From NCBI GenBank assembly GCA_035656635.1, contig DASRSD010000067.1, forward strand, positions 1 through 64,000: a DNA stretch of 64,000 bases, read 5' to 3'. The position numbers and the translations under genes are program-made. Shown here piece after piece: positions 1-8,717 of this stretch (position 1 is the first letter of the stretch; every line of letters begins with the position of its first letter). This DNA is from Pirellulales bacterium. Its GTDB lineage: Bacteria > Planctomycetota > Planctomycetia > Pirellulales > JADZDJ01. The notes below the pieces were generated by a model. The model was given only the letters and a program-made list of their open reading frames with translations. It was not told the DNA's origin and did no database searches.

Positions 1-806
1 ATTAAGTATTGAATCACGAATGGCGCGCAGGCAGTGAGAAGCAGAAAAGCGACTCCAACTGTCAGGCGGATCGAACGCTGGGAAGCGTACCAATCGGCGA
101 TCATCAAAACAGGGACGCAAATGATGGGAATTAACTTAAAGCTAATGCTTAATCCCAGTATGGCATAACTGGCGATCGACCAAGCAAGAGATCGACGGCT
201 CGCTTCCAACGAATGAACCCAGCAAAAGGCCCAAGCCATAACCAAAAACAGCAATGCCATGTCAAGGCGATCGTATAACAGGTGCGCAAGAATCGACGTT
301 AAAAGCGTGTAAGTGAAGGCAGCCCACGGTAGCATCTGCGGTCTGCGGACCCAAACAATCCCCAATAGCAAGAGGAACGAGCCGACATCGCACGCGCACA
401 TAATTCCGCGAAATACTTGCTTGTAAAATGCCAACGCCGATTTCAGTTGTCGTGGATCTTGCAAATCGGCCGTCGTGTGTGAATCGAGAAGCCGGGGTAT
501 GTAGATCGCCCACCAGGCTAGCGGTGGATACTCAATACGCGATTCCCCTTGATAGGGTGTCACGTGTTCGTCAGCGACTTGAACTGCATAGATGAAATAT
601 GGGTTTTCGATATCCGATGACCATGCCTGAAAAATACACAAAATGTACACGCGTGACGCAACAAACAATACAATTCCAGCGAACAGTTGAAGCTTCACGT
701 GGTTTTCCAAACGGCGAACCGCCCGCGATGGTTCGGGGCATAACGAAACCTTCGCGGATTGCGTTGGCTTTAAAGGCAAAGAACCGTTTGGCCGCCGATG
801 GCGCAT
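1..806 (-). CDS. Membrane glycosyltransferase, DUF2029/GT87-like (partial, C-terminus outside window)
   Basis: The minus strand is open from an ATG at 806 to the left edge, about 268 codons. After a polar N-terminus of roughly 35 residues there is a membrane segment, then a soluble loop holding the short motif YQGESRIEYPPLAWW, then several hydrophobic segments. A YPPL motif in the first large loop of a polytopic protein is typical of DUF2029/GT87 polyprenyl-phosphate-dependent mannosyltransferases, which build lipid-linked or cell-surface glycans at the membrane. That assignment rests on one motif and the hydropathy pattern. No clear Shine-Dalgarno sequence precedes the ATG, so the true start could lie elsewhere. 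It follows mqnC on the same strand by 50 bp and could be cotranscribed with it. Its end cannot be seen. Confidence 0.55.
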   Translation of the reverse strand, partial: MRHRRPNGSLPLKPTQSAKVSLCPEPSRAVRRLENHVKLQLFAGIVLFVASRVYILCIFQAWSSDIENPYFIYAVQVADEHVTPYQGESRIEYPPLAWWAIYIPRLLDSHTTADLQDPRQLKSALAFYKQVFRGIMCACDVGSFLLLLGIVWVRRPQMLPWAAFTYTLLTSILAHLLYDRLDMALLFLVMAWAFCWVHSLEASRRSLAWSIASYAILGLSISFKLIPIICVPVLMIADWYASQRSIRLTVGVAFLLLTACAPFVIQYL

Positions 807-856
807 TGGTTGATGCTCATTGGACTGCTGGCGGAAGCCAAAATTGGGCACCGGCC

Positions 857-2092
857 TTATGCCGTTCCATCGCCGGATACAATCGTAAGTGGCGAGTTTG
901 TTGCTATTTCCACATTTAGAGGCAGGGAACGATTCCGCGCACCGGAAACGAGCTGCCCTGCGTTTCGAATTTGCTCGTAACGAGCTCGATTGGCTTCGAT
1001 GGCGGCTTGTTCGTGCTGCAAATCAATCAATTCATACCACACATTACGCTGCCGCGGGGTATAGCCAAGTTCTTCAATCGAGGCTCGGATTTCGTCCAAA
1101 GTAAGATAATGAACTGTGCCCGCCTCTGCTACGACATTCTCTTCAATCATCAGGCTTCCCATATCGTTGGCACCGAACAACAATGCCAACTGACCGATCT
1201 TCAATCCTTGGGTTACCCAACTTGATTGGATGTTGGGAAAATTATCCAAATATAGCCGACTAACCGCTTGCGTTTTCAAATACTCAAACGAGCCAGCCGG
1301 CGAAACATCGGCCATATCGGTATGTTCCGGTTGAAACGTCCAGCAAATGAACGCGGTGAAGCCGCCAGTTTCGTCTTGCAATTGTCGCAAGCGTTCTAGG
1401 TGCTCTATTCGTTCTGCCAGAGTTTCTACATGACCGAACATCATGGTGGCCGTGCTGCGACCGCCAAGATCATGCCAAACGCGGTGCACATTGAGCCAAT
1501 CGTCCGTCAGCACCTTCCCACGTGTAATCTCGTTGCGAACGCGATCAACAAGAATCTCTCCACCGCCGCCGGGCAAACTTCCCAAACCCGCTGCTTTCAA
1601 TCGCTCAAGCACCATCAGTAACGGCAGTTTGGAAACTTTCGTGAAATGATGAATTTCCGGCGGACTGAACCCGTGAATATTTACCTGCGGAAAATGTCGC
1701 TTGATGTCGCTCAGCAGCTCTTCGTACCATTCCAGATTGAATTGCGGATGCAATCCACCTTGCATCAGAATCTGGTCGCCGCCCAGTTCAACCGTCTCAC
1801 TAATTTTTTGCAGAAGTTCATGTCGTTCCAATACATAGCCATCGGCATGCTTGGGCGGCCGATAGAACGCACAAAAATCGCACACCGCCGTGCAAATATT
1901 CGTGTAGTTGATATTGCGGTCGATATTGTACGTACGAACCGAATCAGGATGCAGTCGGCGCGTAACCGCATCAGCAGCCCGACCGATGCTGGCTAAATCG
2001 TGCGATTCTAAAAGCCGCAATGCTTCTGCAGCGCTAATTCGTTCGCCAGCGATAGATTTATCAAGAATCGACTGAATCGATGTCGCAACCAT
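857..2092 (-). CDS. mqnC: Cyclic dehypoxanthinyl futalosine synthase MqnC (radical SAM)
   Basis: MqnC cyclises dehypoxanthinyl futalosine in the futalosine route to menaquinone. The 411-residue product carries the radical-SAM iron-sulfur motif CTAVCDFC (Cys67, Cys71, Cys74), followed by the family sequences GGDQILMQGGLHP and HGFSPPEI and the glycine run GSLPGGGGEIL. The extreme C-terminus, about 30 residues after the last conserved helix, looks like a non-conserved extension, because family members are usually near 360-380 residues. The gene lies 22 bp downstream of mqnA on the same strand, so the two almost certainly form an operon. The ATG at 2092 has only a weak upstream AAGAA. MqnB and MqnD/E are not in the window. 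Confidence 0.93.
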   Translation of the reverse strand: MVATSIQSILDKSIAGERISAAEALRLLESHDLASIGRAADAVTRRLHPDSVRTYNIDRNINYTNICTAVCDFCAFYRPPKHADGYVLERHELLQKISETVELGGDQILMQGGLHPQFNLEWYEELLSDIKRHFPQVNIHGFSPPEIHHFTKVSKLPLLMVLERLKAAGLGSLPGGGGEILVDRVRNEITRGKVLTDDWLNVHRVWHDLGGRSTATMMFGHVETLAERIEHLERLRQLQDETGGFTAFICWTFQPEHTDMADVSPAGSFEYLKTQAVSRLYLDNFPNIQSSWVTQGLKIGQLALLFGANDMGSLMIEENVVAEAGTVHYLTLDEIRASIEELGYTPRQRNVWYELIDLQHEQAAIEANRARYEQIRNAGQLVSGARNRSLPLNVEIATNSPLTIVSGDGTA

Positions 2093-2114
2093 AACTGTTC
2101 TTGAATCGTCCGTA

Positions 2115-2918
2115 TTAAATCGAAATACTCATGCCGGCGAATTGAATGCCGGCCGGGGCAAGTCCCAATTCATTAGCTTTCCGGTAAAATAACTGCAATC
2201 CGTGGATTTCATCCGGACCGAGATAAAAATGCAAGTGGTCGCGCAAATATGCTAGACATTGGGGAATAGTTAGACCTAATGGAGCAGCCTCCGCTTCCGC
2301 GATTTGCTCCAAATTCGTTACGCCGCAGTCACGGGCCTCGGCCAGTGCCGGCTCTAGCTCACGAACGCTAACCCCCTGTCGTGCCACCCACATGGCAAAC
2401 ACGAACGGCAAGCCGACCCAGCGGCACCATTGATCGCCCACATCCCAAACTTCGGCAAAGCGGCCGGGGGGAGAATGAATGGCCCGATCGCCAATTAACA
2501 ATACCGCATCCGTATTTGCCTCATCCCAAGCGGCGCCAATTGGAAGTGGCCGGCAAACTGGCTCCAGTTGAAATCTCTCCTTAAGCAAAATACGAATCAA
2601 CGCGGCACTGGTCCGTGAACCCTCATCTAATGCCAAAGTACGAATTTCGGAGACTGGTGTGCGGCAAAACAGCTTTACGCTTAATACAGGCCCACGGCAA
2701 GCAATGCAGGCATCGGACACAATAGAATACGCGGGGTCTTGGAAGTATTCAATCGATGGGATTAACGCCACATCGAGCTGACCGGCCGCCAAATGATCGG
2801 CTAGCCGACTGGGCAAATCAAAACTCAATTCAACCTGCGGCGCAAATTGTTGCAACCGATAAACCAACGGCTTGGTATTCAAATAATTAACCGCCCCGAC
2901 CTTGAGGCGTGTGGCCAT
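2115..2918 (-). CDS. mqnA: Chorismate dehydratase MqnA
   Basis: MqnA dehydrates chorismate to 3-enolpyruvyl-benzoate, the entry step of the futalosine menaquinone pathway. The 267-residue protein begins with the family hallmark LKVGAVNYLNTKPL and contains LDVALIPSIEYF and LALDEGSRTSAALIRILL, as expected of this periplasmic-binding-protein-like fold without a signal peptide. The frame stays open upstream to 3176, but the ATG at 2918 is chosen because it opens directly on the conserved N-terminus. It also has a strong GGGAGG Shine-Dalgarno seven bases upstream, and this choice avoids overlap with the ABC permease gene that ends at 3047. Together with mqnC downstream it supports menaquinone-based respiration. 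Confidence 0.93.
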   Translation of the reverse strand: MATRLKVGAVNYLNTKPLVYRLQQFAPQVELSFDLPSRLADHLAAGQLDVALIPSIEYFQDPAYSIVSDACIACRGPVLSVKLFCRTPVSEIRTLALDEGSRTSAALIRILLKERFQLEPVCRPLPIGAAWDEANTDAVLLIGDRAIHSPPGRFAEVWDVGDQWCRWVGLPFVFAMWVARQGVSVRELEPALAEARDCGVTNLEQIAEAEAAPLGLTIPQCLAYLRDHLHFYLGPDEIHGLQLFYRKANELGLAPAGIQFAGMSISI

Positions 2919-3046
2919 AATTTCCTCCCGTTGCGACGCAGACGACCTCGTGGCCCACCGTGGCCAGCCTGCATGATTTTCCTTCTCCGATTGTAGAAAC
3001 TCGCCAGGCATTCGGAAAGTGCGACCTATCGCCGGTCGTGAAACTA

Positions 3047-4831
3047 CTAGAGTTCCAATTTCCGAAACGCTCGCAATCCTACGCGCATGGGCCAAATGGT
3101 GGCTACTACGCCGGTGAACAGCGTCAGCGCCATGCCGGAGGCAATTCCAGTGCGACTGCCTAAAAAATGCAGGCACTGGTCGACAAACGTTTGCGGTGCC
3201 TCCTGCATTGAACCCAAAAACAAATGCACCGGCAGCGCGGTCAACAACACAATCACTACGATGTATGCCGCGCTGATGACCAGATTTAGCGTGCCGCCGA
3301 AGCCGGCCGCAATTTTTGAAGGCGATTGTTCACGTAAATCAGGCATTTTTGCGCCCAAGCCCACCGCAATGGCCGACAGTCCCATGCATAGCACGATGCA
3401 TGATATCTGGTGAAAAATAATCACCAGCGGCAAGTTAATCTGCAGCATTAAATCGCTCACCAATACCAGCATGGTGCAAGGCAACAACGAGCCAATCGCA
3501 GCAAATAAAAACTTCGACCACAAAATGGCATCCCGATGAATTGGCAATAAACCCAAAATCCACAGGCGCCGTCCTTCCAAGCTAATCATTGGATAAATAA
3601 ATCGCGTCGTAAACGTAGATAAAATTAAGCCAACGACCGCCAAATTCAAAAATCCGATCATCGCCGAATAATTTGGAATGTAACTCAGGCGGCGAATATT
3701 GACCACGTACAAGCCAAGTAAGCCAAATGAAATGATAAATTGCGACCACTGCACCGGATCGCGACGAAAAAGTCGGAAGTCTTTCACTAACAACAGCCGT
3801 ACGTCACGTGGCAAAAAGAACAAGCAACGGATTAACGCTCCATCCAACCACCAAGTACTGGCATGGCGCCGTTGCGTGGGTTCATCATATAGGCGACTAT
3901 AAGTGACACGGTACAGCTTGGCGGCCAGCCAAACGCCCACTAAATTGAAAAACAAGGCATTTGAAACCAAGAGCGCCAAATACATCAAGCTCTGGGCCCA
4001 CGGTGGATCTCCCAACGGAACCAGCACAGAAGACCGCGACGCCTCTAGCAACCCTGTGCTTAGCCACCAACTGGGTAATAGCCGCTGCTCAGTGAAACGC
4101 AAGCGGGAAAACATCTCCTGGAACCATTCTGGCGTCATCAAATTATTTTCCGCCCCATTGAACATCGTCCAGGCCAGCCAAGACAACGACAGAATTGCCG
4201 CCACTAAGCTCAGAACCAATGCGTGCATCCGAACGGACGGCAGACGATTTACAAGCAACAGGCACAGTATTCCGCCAATCGCGGCTGGAATATGCACAAA
4301 CGCAATAACGAACGGCAACAACAGCGCGAAGTAATACCATGGTGCCGAAGTCGCCACGCCATAGGCCACCAAGGTAGGACTGCCCAATAAGACAAATCCC
4401 CAACTACTAAACCAGACCGCTTCTTGAAACTTGTGCTGAAAAATGCGTTGCGCGCGGACCGGCGTGGTCATTAAAAACGCCACTTCACTGGAATTGAACA
4501 GCGCATTGTACAGGATGATGCCGGACGAAAAAATCAGCATCAACATCAAAGCCAAAAAGAAAGCATTGAAAAGTGGCTCGATCACATTGGTATGGATCGA
4601 CGGCGACGATAAAAACGTAAAGCCATGGTAGAATAACACGAACAGTCCGCACCAAAAAAACAAACTGAGCGAACCAACAAGTGATATTCGCAACCGTGCC
4701 GAGGCCAACATCCAACGCAGATTTGCAAATGCCGAACGCCAACGAAGCTGCCAAAATAACTGCGCTTCATCATGCGCGTCGAGCAAACCGCCCACCGGCG
4801 GAATAAAATCGTTAACGGCAGCCGTGGCCAT
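3047..4831 (-). CDS. ABC-2 type transporter, large permease subunit
   Basis: This is a 594-residue polytopic membrane protein with hydrophobic segments spread from about residue 50 to the C-terminus and a cytoplasmic stretch near residues 320-350. No catalytic motif is visible. Its identity as a permease comes from the membrane topology and from the ATP-binding subunit gene that ends 33 bp upstream on the same strand (4865-5617). One ATPase plus one long permease of this kind is common for planctomycete ABC-2 exporters of unknown substrate. The start is the ATG at 4831, beginning MATAAVNDF. Any role in quinone metabolism, suggested only by the neighbouring mqnA and mqnC, would be guesswork. 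Confidence 0.8.
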   Translation of the reverse strand: MATAAVNDFIPPVGGLLDAHDEAQLFWQLRWRSAFANLRWMLASARLRISLVGSLSLFFWCGLFVLFYHGFTFLSSPSIHTNVIEPLFNAFFLALMLMLIFSSGIILYNALFNSSEVAFLMTTPVRAQRIFQHKFQEAVWFSSWGFVLLGSPTLVAYGVATSAPWYYFALLLPFVIAFVHIPAAIGGILCLLLVNRLPSVRMHALVLSLVAAILSLSWLAWTMFNGAENNLMTPEWFQEMFSRLRFTEQRLLPSWWLSTGLLEASRSSVLVPLGDPPWAQSLMYLALLVSNALFFNLVGVWLAAKLYRVTYSRLYDEPTQRRHASTWWLDGALIRCLFFLPRDVRLLLVKDFRLFRRDPVQWSQFIISFGLLGLYVVNIRRLSYIPNYSAMIGFLNLAVVGLILSTFTTRFIYPMISLEGRRLWILGLLPIHRDAILWSKFLFAAIGSLLPCTMLVLVSDLMLQINLPLVIIFHQISCIVLCMGLSAIAVGLGAKMPDLREQSPSKIAAGFGGTLNLVISAAYIVVIVLLTALPVHLFLGSMQEAPQTFVDQCLHFLGSRTGIASGMALTLFTGVVATIWPMRVGLRAFRKLEL

Positions 4832-4864
4832 GGAAATATCTTTTTTTGCTTCCGAGAAATTCGT

Positions 4865-5617
4865 TCAAACTGACTCGCGCGCAGCCGCTTCCTCGGCCGT
4901 GGCCGTCAGATCGAGGTACATGCGTTCCAAGCTGGTATGTTCCTGTGCCAATTGTTGCCGCAATTGGGCGACAGTGCCCAAAAATTTTAGTCTGCCGCGA
5001 TCGACAATTCCAATGCGATCGGCAATTTCCTCGGCCAGCCCCAAGGTGTGAGTTGACATAAACACGGTCATGCCGGCATTCGCCCGTTCTCGGAGCAAGT
5101 CCTTCACCAACCGCATGCTGCGCGGGTCGAGTCCCACCATGGGCTCGTCCAATACTAGCACTGCCGGATCATGCAATAGCGCAGCCGCAAACACAACCCT
5201 TTGCTTCATGCCGTGCGAATAGCTTTCTGTCATTTGATCAACGAATTCCGCGAGACTAAAATTTTGAATTTCACGCGCAATTCGAGTCGCTGCTTCTTCA
5301 CGACCTAGGCCGTACAAATCTGCGATAAATTGCAAAAACTCGCGACCGGAAAGCTTTTCGTACAGATAGGGTTCTTCCGGCACGTAACCCAGGCAGCGGT
5401 TGGCCTGACGCGTTTCGCGGACAACATCGTAGTTGCAAATCCGGACTGTACCGACGGTGGGTCGCAATAAGCCGACCAACATTTTGATGGAAGTTGTTTT
5501 GCCGGCGCCGTTGGGGCCCAAGAGCGCAAACAACTCGCCGGGCGGAATGGCTAAGGTCAAACGGTCAACCGCCGTTTTTGGTCCATAGTTTCGCACTACT
5601 TGGTCGAATTCGATCAT
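4865..5617 (-). CDS. ABC transporter ATP-binding protein
   Basis: This is the ATPase subunit that would energise the adjacent permease. The Walker A motif GPNGAGKT lies near residues 34-41, the signature is the ABC-2 variant SHGMKQR, Walker B is LVLDEPMVGLD, and the switch histidine follows in MSTHTLGLAEE. The length of about 250 residues is normal for a stand-alone ABC-2 ATPase with a short C-terminal extension. A TTG at 5629 would add four residues. The ATG at 5617 (MIEFDQVVRNYG) is preferred because it matches the usual family start. The pair is a self-contained exporter module, with the substrate unknown. Confidence 0.9.
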   Translation of the reverse strand: MIEFDQVVRNYGPKTAVDRLTLAIPPGELFALLGPNGAGKTTSIKMLVGLLRPTVGTVRICNYDVVRETRQANRCLGYVPEEPYLYEKLSGREFLQFIADLYGLGREEAATRIAREIQNFSLAEFVDQMTESYSHGMKQRVVFAAALLHDPAVLVLDEPMVGLDPRSMRLVKDLLRERANAGMTVFMSTHTLGLAEEIADRIGIVDRGRLKFLGTVAQLRQQLAQEHTSLERMYLDLTATAEEAAARESV

Positions 5618-5686
5618 CGCTGTCTTCAAAAACTGATTTCGGCGATCAGAAATAAATGCCGACTAACATCGCCTGTTCGCCATGAC

Positions 5687-6727
5687 TCAGGGCGGTGGAC
5701 TAGTCACGGGTTCGGTAGGATCAGGGCCAGTATCGGGCACACTGAGATTGGAGTTTGCGGGATTTGAATTGGCGTTCAATGGCCCTCCAAATCCGCCTCG
5801 CCGGTGCATATGTAACCTGCCCTCCGGCTCTTCGTCTTTACTTCGTACGGCAAGTTCATCCGACCGTTCCGGAGAAAGTCGCAGAAAAGTCAAGTCAGAA
5901 CCCAATATCGACACTTCCTGCTTGAGAACTGCGCCATCATCGCGGACCCAAATTCTGGCTCGTGGTTGACTCGTGGAGGATAGTGCCGATCCGGAATCAG
6001 CACGATATTCTACTAAATTGACTGCCGCTCCCTGGCCTTCCCATATTAATACTTCGCGACGTTCGACCCGAGCTTGCAACACATCTACAGGATTGTTCGG
6101 CGGTCGCAATGGACTGAATACCGGCACGGTCCATTCTTGTCCAATCCGCAGGCCGGTCAGGCACAATTGTGGCGATAATTCGTCAGATACGAGGGCGTCG
6201 CCAGGCAAATAGGTATCGAACGGATATTCCACTTCACCAGCGCGTACCACAATTTTTAGCAACGTTCCATTCACAGTTCCTTTTATTCGGATGACATCGT
6301 GCAAGCCATCGATCCGCAGCGCCGAGTTGAACTCGGACAAATATCCAAGCTTATCAATTACCAAATGACTTTCCACGAACATGCGGAAGTTATCACCAGG
6401 TGGAACTGCTGTATGCATCAATGCTCGCATCCAGGCTGGCGACAACTCTTCCAAAGGCACGTGTTCAAAATGAATGCGGCTTTCCACCTCGGTCATGTCG
6501 CTATTCTTTTTTTGTAGCGAAATCACCGCATAGCCCAACTCCTTACCATTAAGTGACATATCCCAAGCAACATGCAAACCTGCTTCCGTCGCTTGGAGAC
6601 TATACATGGAGTGATAGTTCGGTGGCTCTCCGCGGCGCAGCGGAGGCAAAATTTTGGCCACAACTAACCATGTGCCGGTCGTTAGCCAAACCAAAACCAC
6701 GGCGGTATTAAACCATCGGCTACCCAT
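5687..6727 (-). CDS. Hypothetical protein with N-terminal membrane anchor
   Basis: I do not recognise this 346-residue protein. It has one hydrophobic segment near residues 8-26 (AVVLVWLTTGTWLVVAKI), which reads as a signal anchor, and then a long soluble region predicted to lie outside the cytoplasm. The C-terminal 30 or so residues are rich in Gly, Pro, Asn and Ser. The body alternates beta-type hydrophobic residues without visible catalytic motifs. It is on the same strand as the ABC transporter genes, about 70 bp upstream, so it may be cotranscribed. A GTG at 6736 is an alternative start; the ATG at 6727 (MGSRWFN) was chosen. Confidence 0.65.
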   Translation of the reverse strand: MGSRWFNTAVVLVWLTTGTWLVVAKILPPLRRGEPPNYHSMYSLQATEAGLHVAWDMSLNGKELGYAVISLQKKNSDMTEVESRIHFEHVPLEELSPAWMRALMHTAVPPGDNFRMFVESHLVIDKLGYLSEFNSALRIDGLHDVIRIKGTVNGTLLKIVVRAGEVEYPFDTYLPGDALVSDELSPQLCLTGLRIGQEWTVPVFSPLRPPNNPVDVLQARVERREVLIWEGQGAAVNLVEYRADSGSALSSTSQPRARIWVRDDGAVLKQEVSILGSDLTFLRLSPERSDELAVRSKDEEPEGRLHMHRRGGFGGPLNANSNPANSNLSVPDTGPDPTEPVTSPPP

Positions 6728-7525
6728 GCACGCCACTTTCTAATAGATACACCGAAATGGAACTGTATTATTGCACAGTTACTATCGATTTCCACTTCAA
6801 GTACTGGCCCATTTTGGTTTTAACCACCATGCGCTACTCAAGGTATCGCGAAATCCTTGAATCAACCCAATTTTGCCGCTTGGGATTTCGCCAGATTTCT
6901 CATTCCCTGCAGCAGAAAAGATGGGAAATGCCGGCCAACGTATTTTACCAAAGAATCAGCAAATAGCTGGCACGGATGGCAACATATAGCTGTCGCCCTA
7001 TTGCCAACTGCTCTAATCGCTGATTTTCAGTTTTATTTCGTCACTATTGCCCCGCAGTTCGGGGGCATACATTGCGCTGGCTGCGGCAGGCAGAGCGCTA
7101 AATTGACCTGGAACCTCAGCCCGCATAGCACTGCAAAGGTCGTCCAAGCCACAAGCACCATGCCCATTGGTACAACCATTTTTGAGCGACCAAACGGATT
7201 TCCAGTTACCATTTTTCTATGCTCGCCAAGGGAGCAAACTTCATTGTTGTAAAACAATTGTGATCTACGTTTCTGTTATTCTTTAATTACGGAAATGAAA
7301 AACGTTGCAACTGCTCCCCTTGTTGGGTTTTCGCATAATTCCAAGAGCTAACCCAATCGGCAACAAATCATGGCCGCCAACCACAGAAGACATCGCTTTA
7401 GTATCTTGAAAGTTAACTGAACCATTTGTATGCCGGATAGTCGCGTTATAGGCAGCTGCCGTTAGTGCGACAAGAGCGACCTATTTTTACTTACAAGCGA
7501 ATCGCGCCCAGTGTATCATAGTGCC
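6728..7525. other. Intergenic stretch with no confident gene
   Basis: Nearly 800 bases lie between the start of the membrane-anchored protein and moaC. Open frames on both strands are short and lack recognisable motifs. The only candidate is a small hydrophobic reading frame on the minus strand, listed separately. A loose inverted repeat (TTGGGTT at 7323-7329 with AACCCAA at 7350-7356, flanked by TTGTT and AACAA) is visible, but it has no U-tract. Promoters for the genes leading away on both sides must lie here; none could be identified with confidence. Confidence 0.5.
7033..7212 (-). CDS. Possible small single-pass membrane protein
   Basis: A 59-codon frame starts at an ATG at 7212. It encodes a basic N-terminus (GNPFGRSK), one clear hydrophobic helix ([20 protein letters not shown]) and a short Cys/Pro-containing tail. 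The basic-then-hydrophobic pattern is what a small membrane protein looks like, but there is no strong ribosome binding site and no recognised family. The frame also continues upstream to 7257. It could equally be a chance frame in an intergenic region. Confidence 0.25.
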   Translation of the reverse strand: MVTGNPFGRSKMVVPMGMVLVAWTTFAVLCGLRFQVNLALCLPQPAQCMPPNCGAIVTK

Positions 7526-8032
7526 ATGCCACACGAACTCTCTCATTTCGACGAGCATGGCGCCAGCCGCATGATCGATGTGAGCCAAAAATCGATCACT
7601 CGGCGAAGCGCCAGAGCTAGCGCGATGGTAACAATGTCGACTGCAACCTTGTCACTGGTGCACAATCAAAAGTTGGCAAAAGGGAACGTACTTGAAATCG
7701 CTAGATTAGCTGGCATCATGGCCGCCAAGCGCACGGCGGATTTAATTCCGTTGTGTCATCCATTGCCGCTTGATTCCGTGACCGTCGATTTTGCTTTTCC
7801 CGACGAAGCCGAAAATTCGCGCCAAAATAGCGGCATTGTGCACATTGAGGCCACGGTCTCCTCTACCAGCAAAACTGGTGTAGAAATGGAAGCGCTTACA
7901 GCCGTCAGCATTGCGGCACTCACCATTTACGATATGTGCAAAAGCGCCGAGCGAGGTATGAGGATTGAGCATGTCCGGCTTGAGGAGAAATCTGGCGGTA
8001 GAAGCGGCGATTGGAAAGCATCGAGCGAATAG
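7526..8032 (+). CDS. moaC: Cyclic pyranopterin monophosphate synthase MoaC
   Basis: MoaC, together with MoaA, converts GTP to cyclic pyranopterin monophosphate in molybdenum cofactor synthesis. The 168-residue protein has the family motifs [14 protein letters not shown] at the N-terminus, [16 protein letters not shown] in the centre and [22 protein letters not shown] towards the C-terminus, which includes the conserved catalytic lysine and aspartate region. A GTG at 7511 lies five codons upstream; the ATG at 7526 was chosen because it fits the family start, although neither has a clear Shine-Dalgarno sequence. It stands alone: no other moa or moe gene is in the window. It converges with nrdR. 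Confidence 0.95.
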   Translation: MPHELSHFDEHGASRMIDVSQKSITRRSARASAMVTMSTATLSLVHNQKLAKGNVLEIARLAGIMAAKRTADLIPLCHPLPLDSVTVDFAFPDEAENSRQNSGIVHIEATVSSTSKTGVEMEALTAVSIAALTIYDMCKSAERGMRIEHVRLEEKSGGRSGDWKASSE

Positions 8033-8045
8033 ACAGGTTCGCGAG

Positions 8046-8080
8046 TTGGATGATTTTTACAGTTCTCCCTTTTCATCCAA
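8046..8080. terminator. Inverted repeat between convergent moaC and nrdR
   Basis: TTGGATGA at 8046-8053 is perfectly repeated in inverse as TCATCCAA at 8073-8080, with a pyrimidine-rich 19-base loop. It sits 13 bases after the moaC stop, between two converging genes, where a bidirectional transcription end is expected. The stem is AT-rich and no U-tract follows, so it would be a weak terminator at best. Confidence 0.35.
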
Positions 8081-8149
8081 ACAAAGTCGCCGAATTCGCC
8101 AAAGAGTGGCGATGTCAAAGCGTGATTGAATGTAGACAAAACAGCGCGA

Positions 8150-8620
8150 TTATTTTGGCGCTCGCTTGGCTTCGGCTAAAATTGGCTTGAGTTCTTGCAC
8201 GAAGTCCCGCAAATCCTTGAACTCGCGGTACACACTGGCAAAGCGCACATATGCTACTTGATCGACGTCACGAAGATATTGCATCACCAGATTACCCAAG
8301 TAACGGCTGTCCACTTCAGTTTCGAAATTCGTAAATGCGTTATTTTCCACTGCCGTCACAATGCCTTCCAATTGTTCGTCGCTCACCGGTCGCTTCCAGC
8401 AGGCTTTAAGCAGACCAGATTTGATTTTTTCCCGATCGAACGGTTCACGCACGCCATCCTTTTTCACAACGTTAATCACCGGTTCTTCAACGCGCTCGTA
8501 GGTTGTGAACCTGCGGCTACAATGTACGCATTCTCGGCGGCGACGAATGGAAAAACCATCTTGCCCCGTGCGAGAATCAATTACTTTATCGTTATCCACA
8601 CGGCAATAAGGGCATCGCAT
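8150..8620 (-). CDS. nrdR: Transcriptional repressor NrdR
   Basis: NrdR represses ribonucleotide reductase operons in response to bound ATP/dATP. The N-terminal zinc ribbon is intact, with cysteines at 3, 6, 31 and 34 (MRCPYC and CVHC) and the basic RRRRE stretch between them. The ATP-cone follows, beginning VVKKDGVREPFDREKIKSGL at about residues 49-68. Length (156 residues) is standard. It is the last gene of a minus-strand run that includes rpoN, with 97 bp between them. No ribonucleotide reductase gene or obvious NrdR box pair was found in the window, so its targets lie elsewhere. Confidence 0.96.
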   Translation of the reverse strand: MRCPYCRVDNDKVIDSRTGQDGFSIRRRRECVHCSRRFTTYERVEEPVINVVKKDGVREPFDREKIKSGLLKACWKRPVSDEQLEGIVTAVENNAFTNFETEVDSRYLGNLVMQYLRDVDQVAYVRFASVYREFKDLRDFVQELKPILAEAKRAPK

Positions 8621-8717
8621 GCAGTTACTTTACAAATCTGGATAGCGGCAAATTAAGAGTGTGCGCAGAAAAACTGAGAGTCGATAGAGGAAACGATCGA
8701 ATTCAATGAGAATTGCC

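Noticed and set aside
6960-7010. TGGCAC-type sequence resembling a sigma-54 promoter
   Set aside because: The GG and GC elements are not at the required spacing of ten bases.
6757-7252. Two plus-strand frames in the gap before moaC
   Set aside because: Neither has a ribosome binding site or a recognisable domain; composition looks non-coding.
7323-7356. Loose inverted repeat TTGGGTT/AACCCAA
   Set aside because: Seven base pairs with a large loop and no U-tract; too weak to call a terminator or operator.
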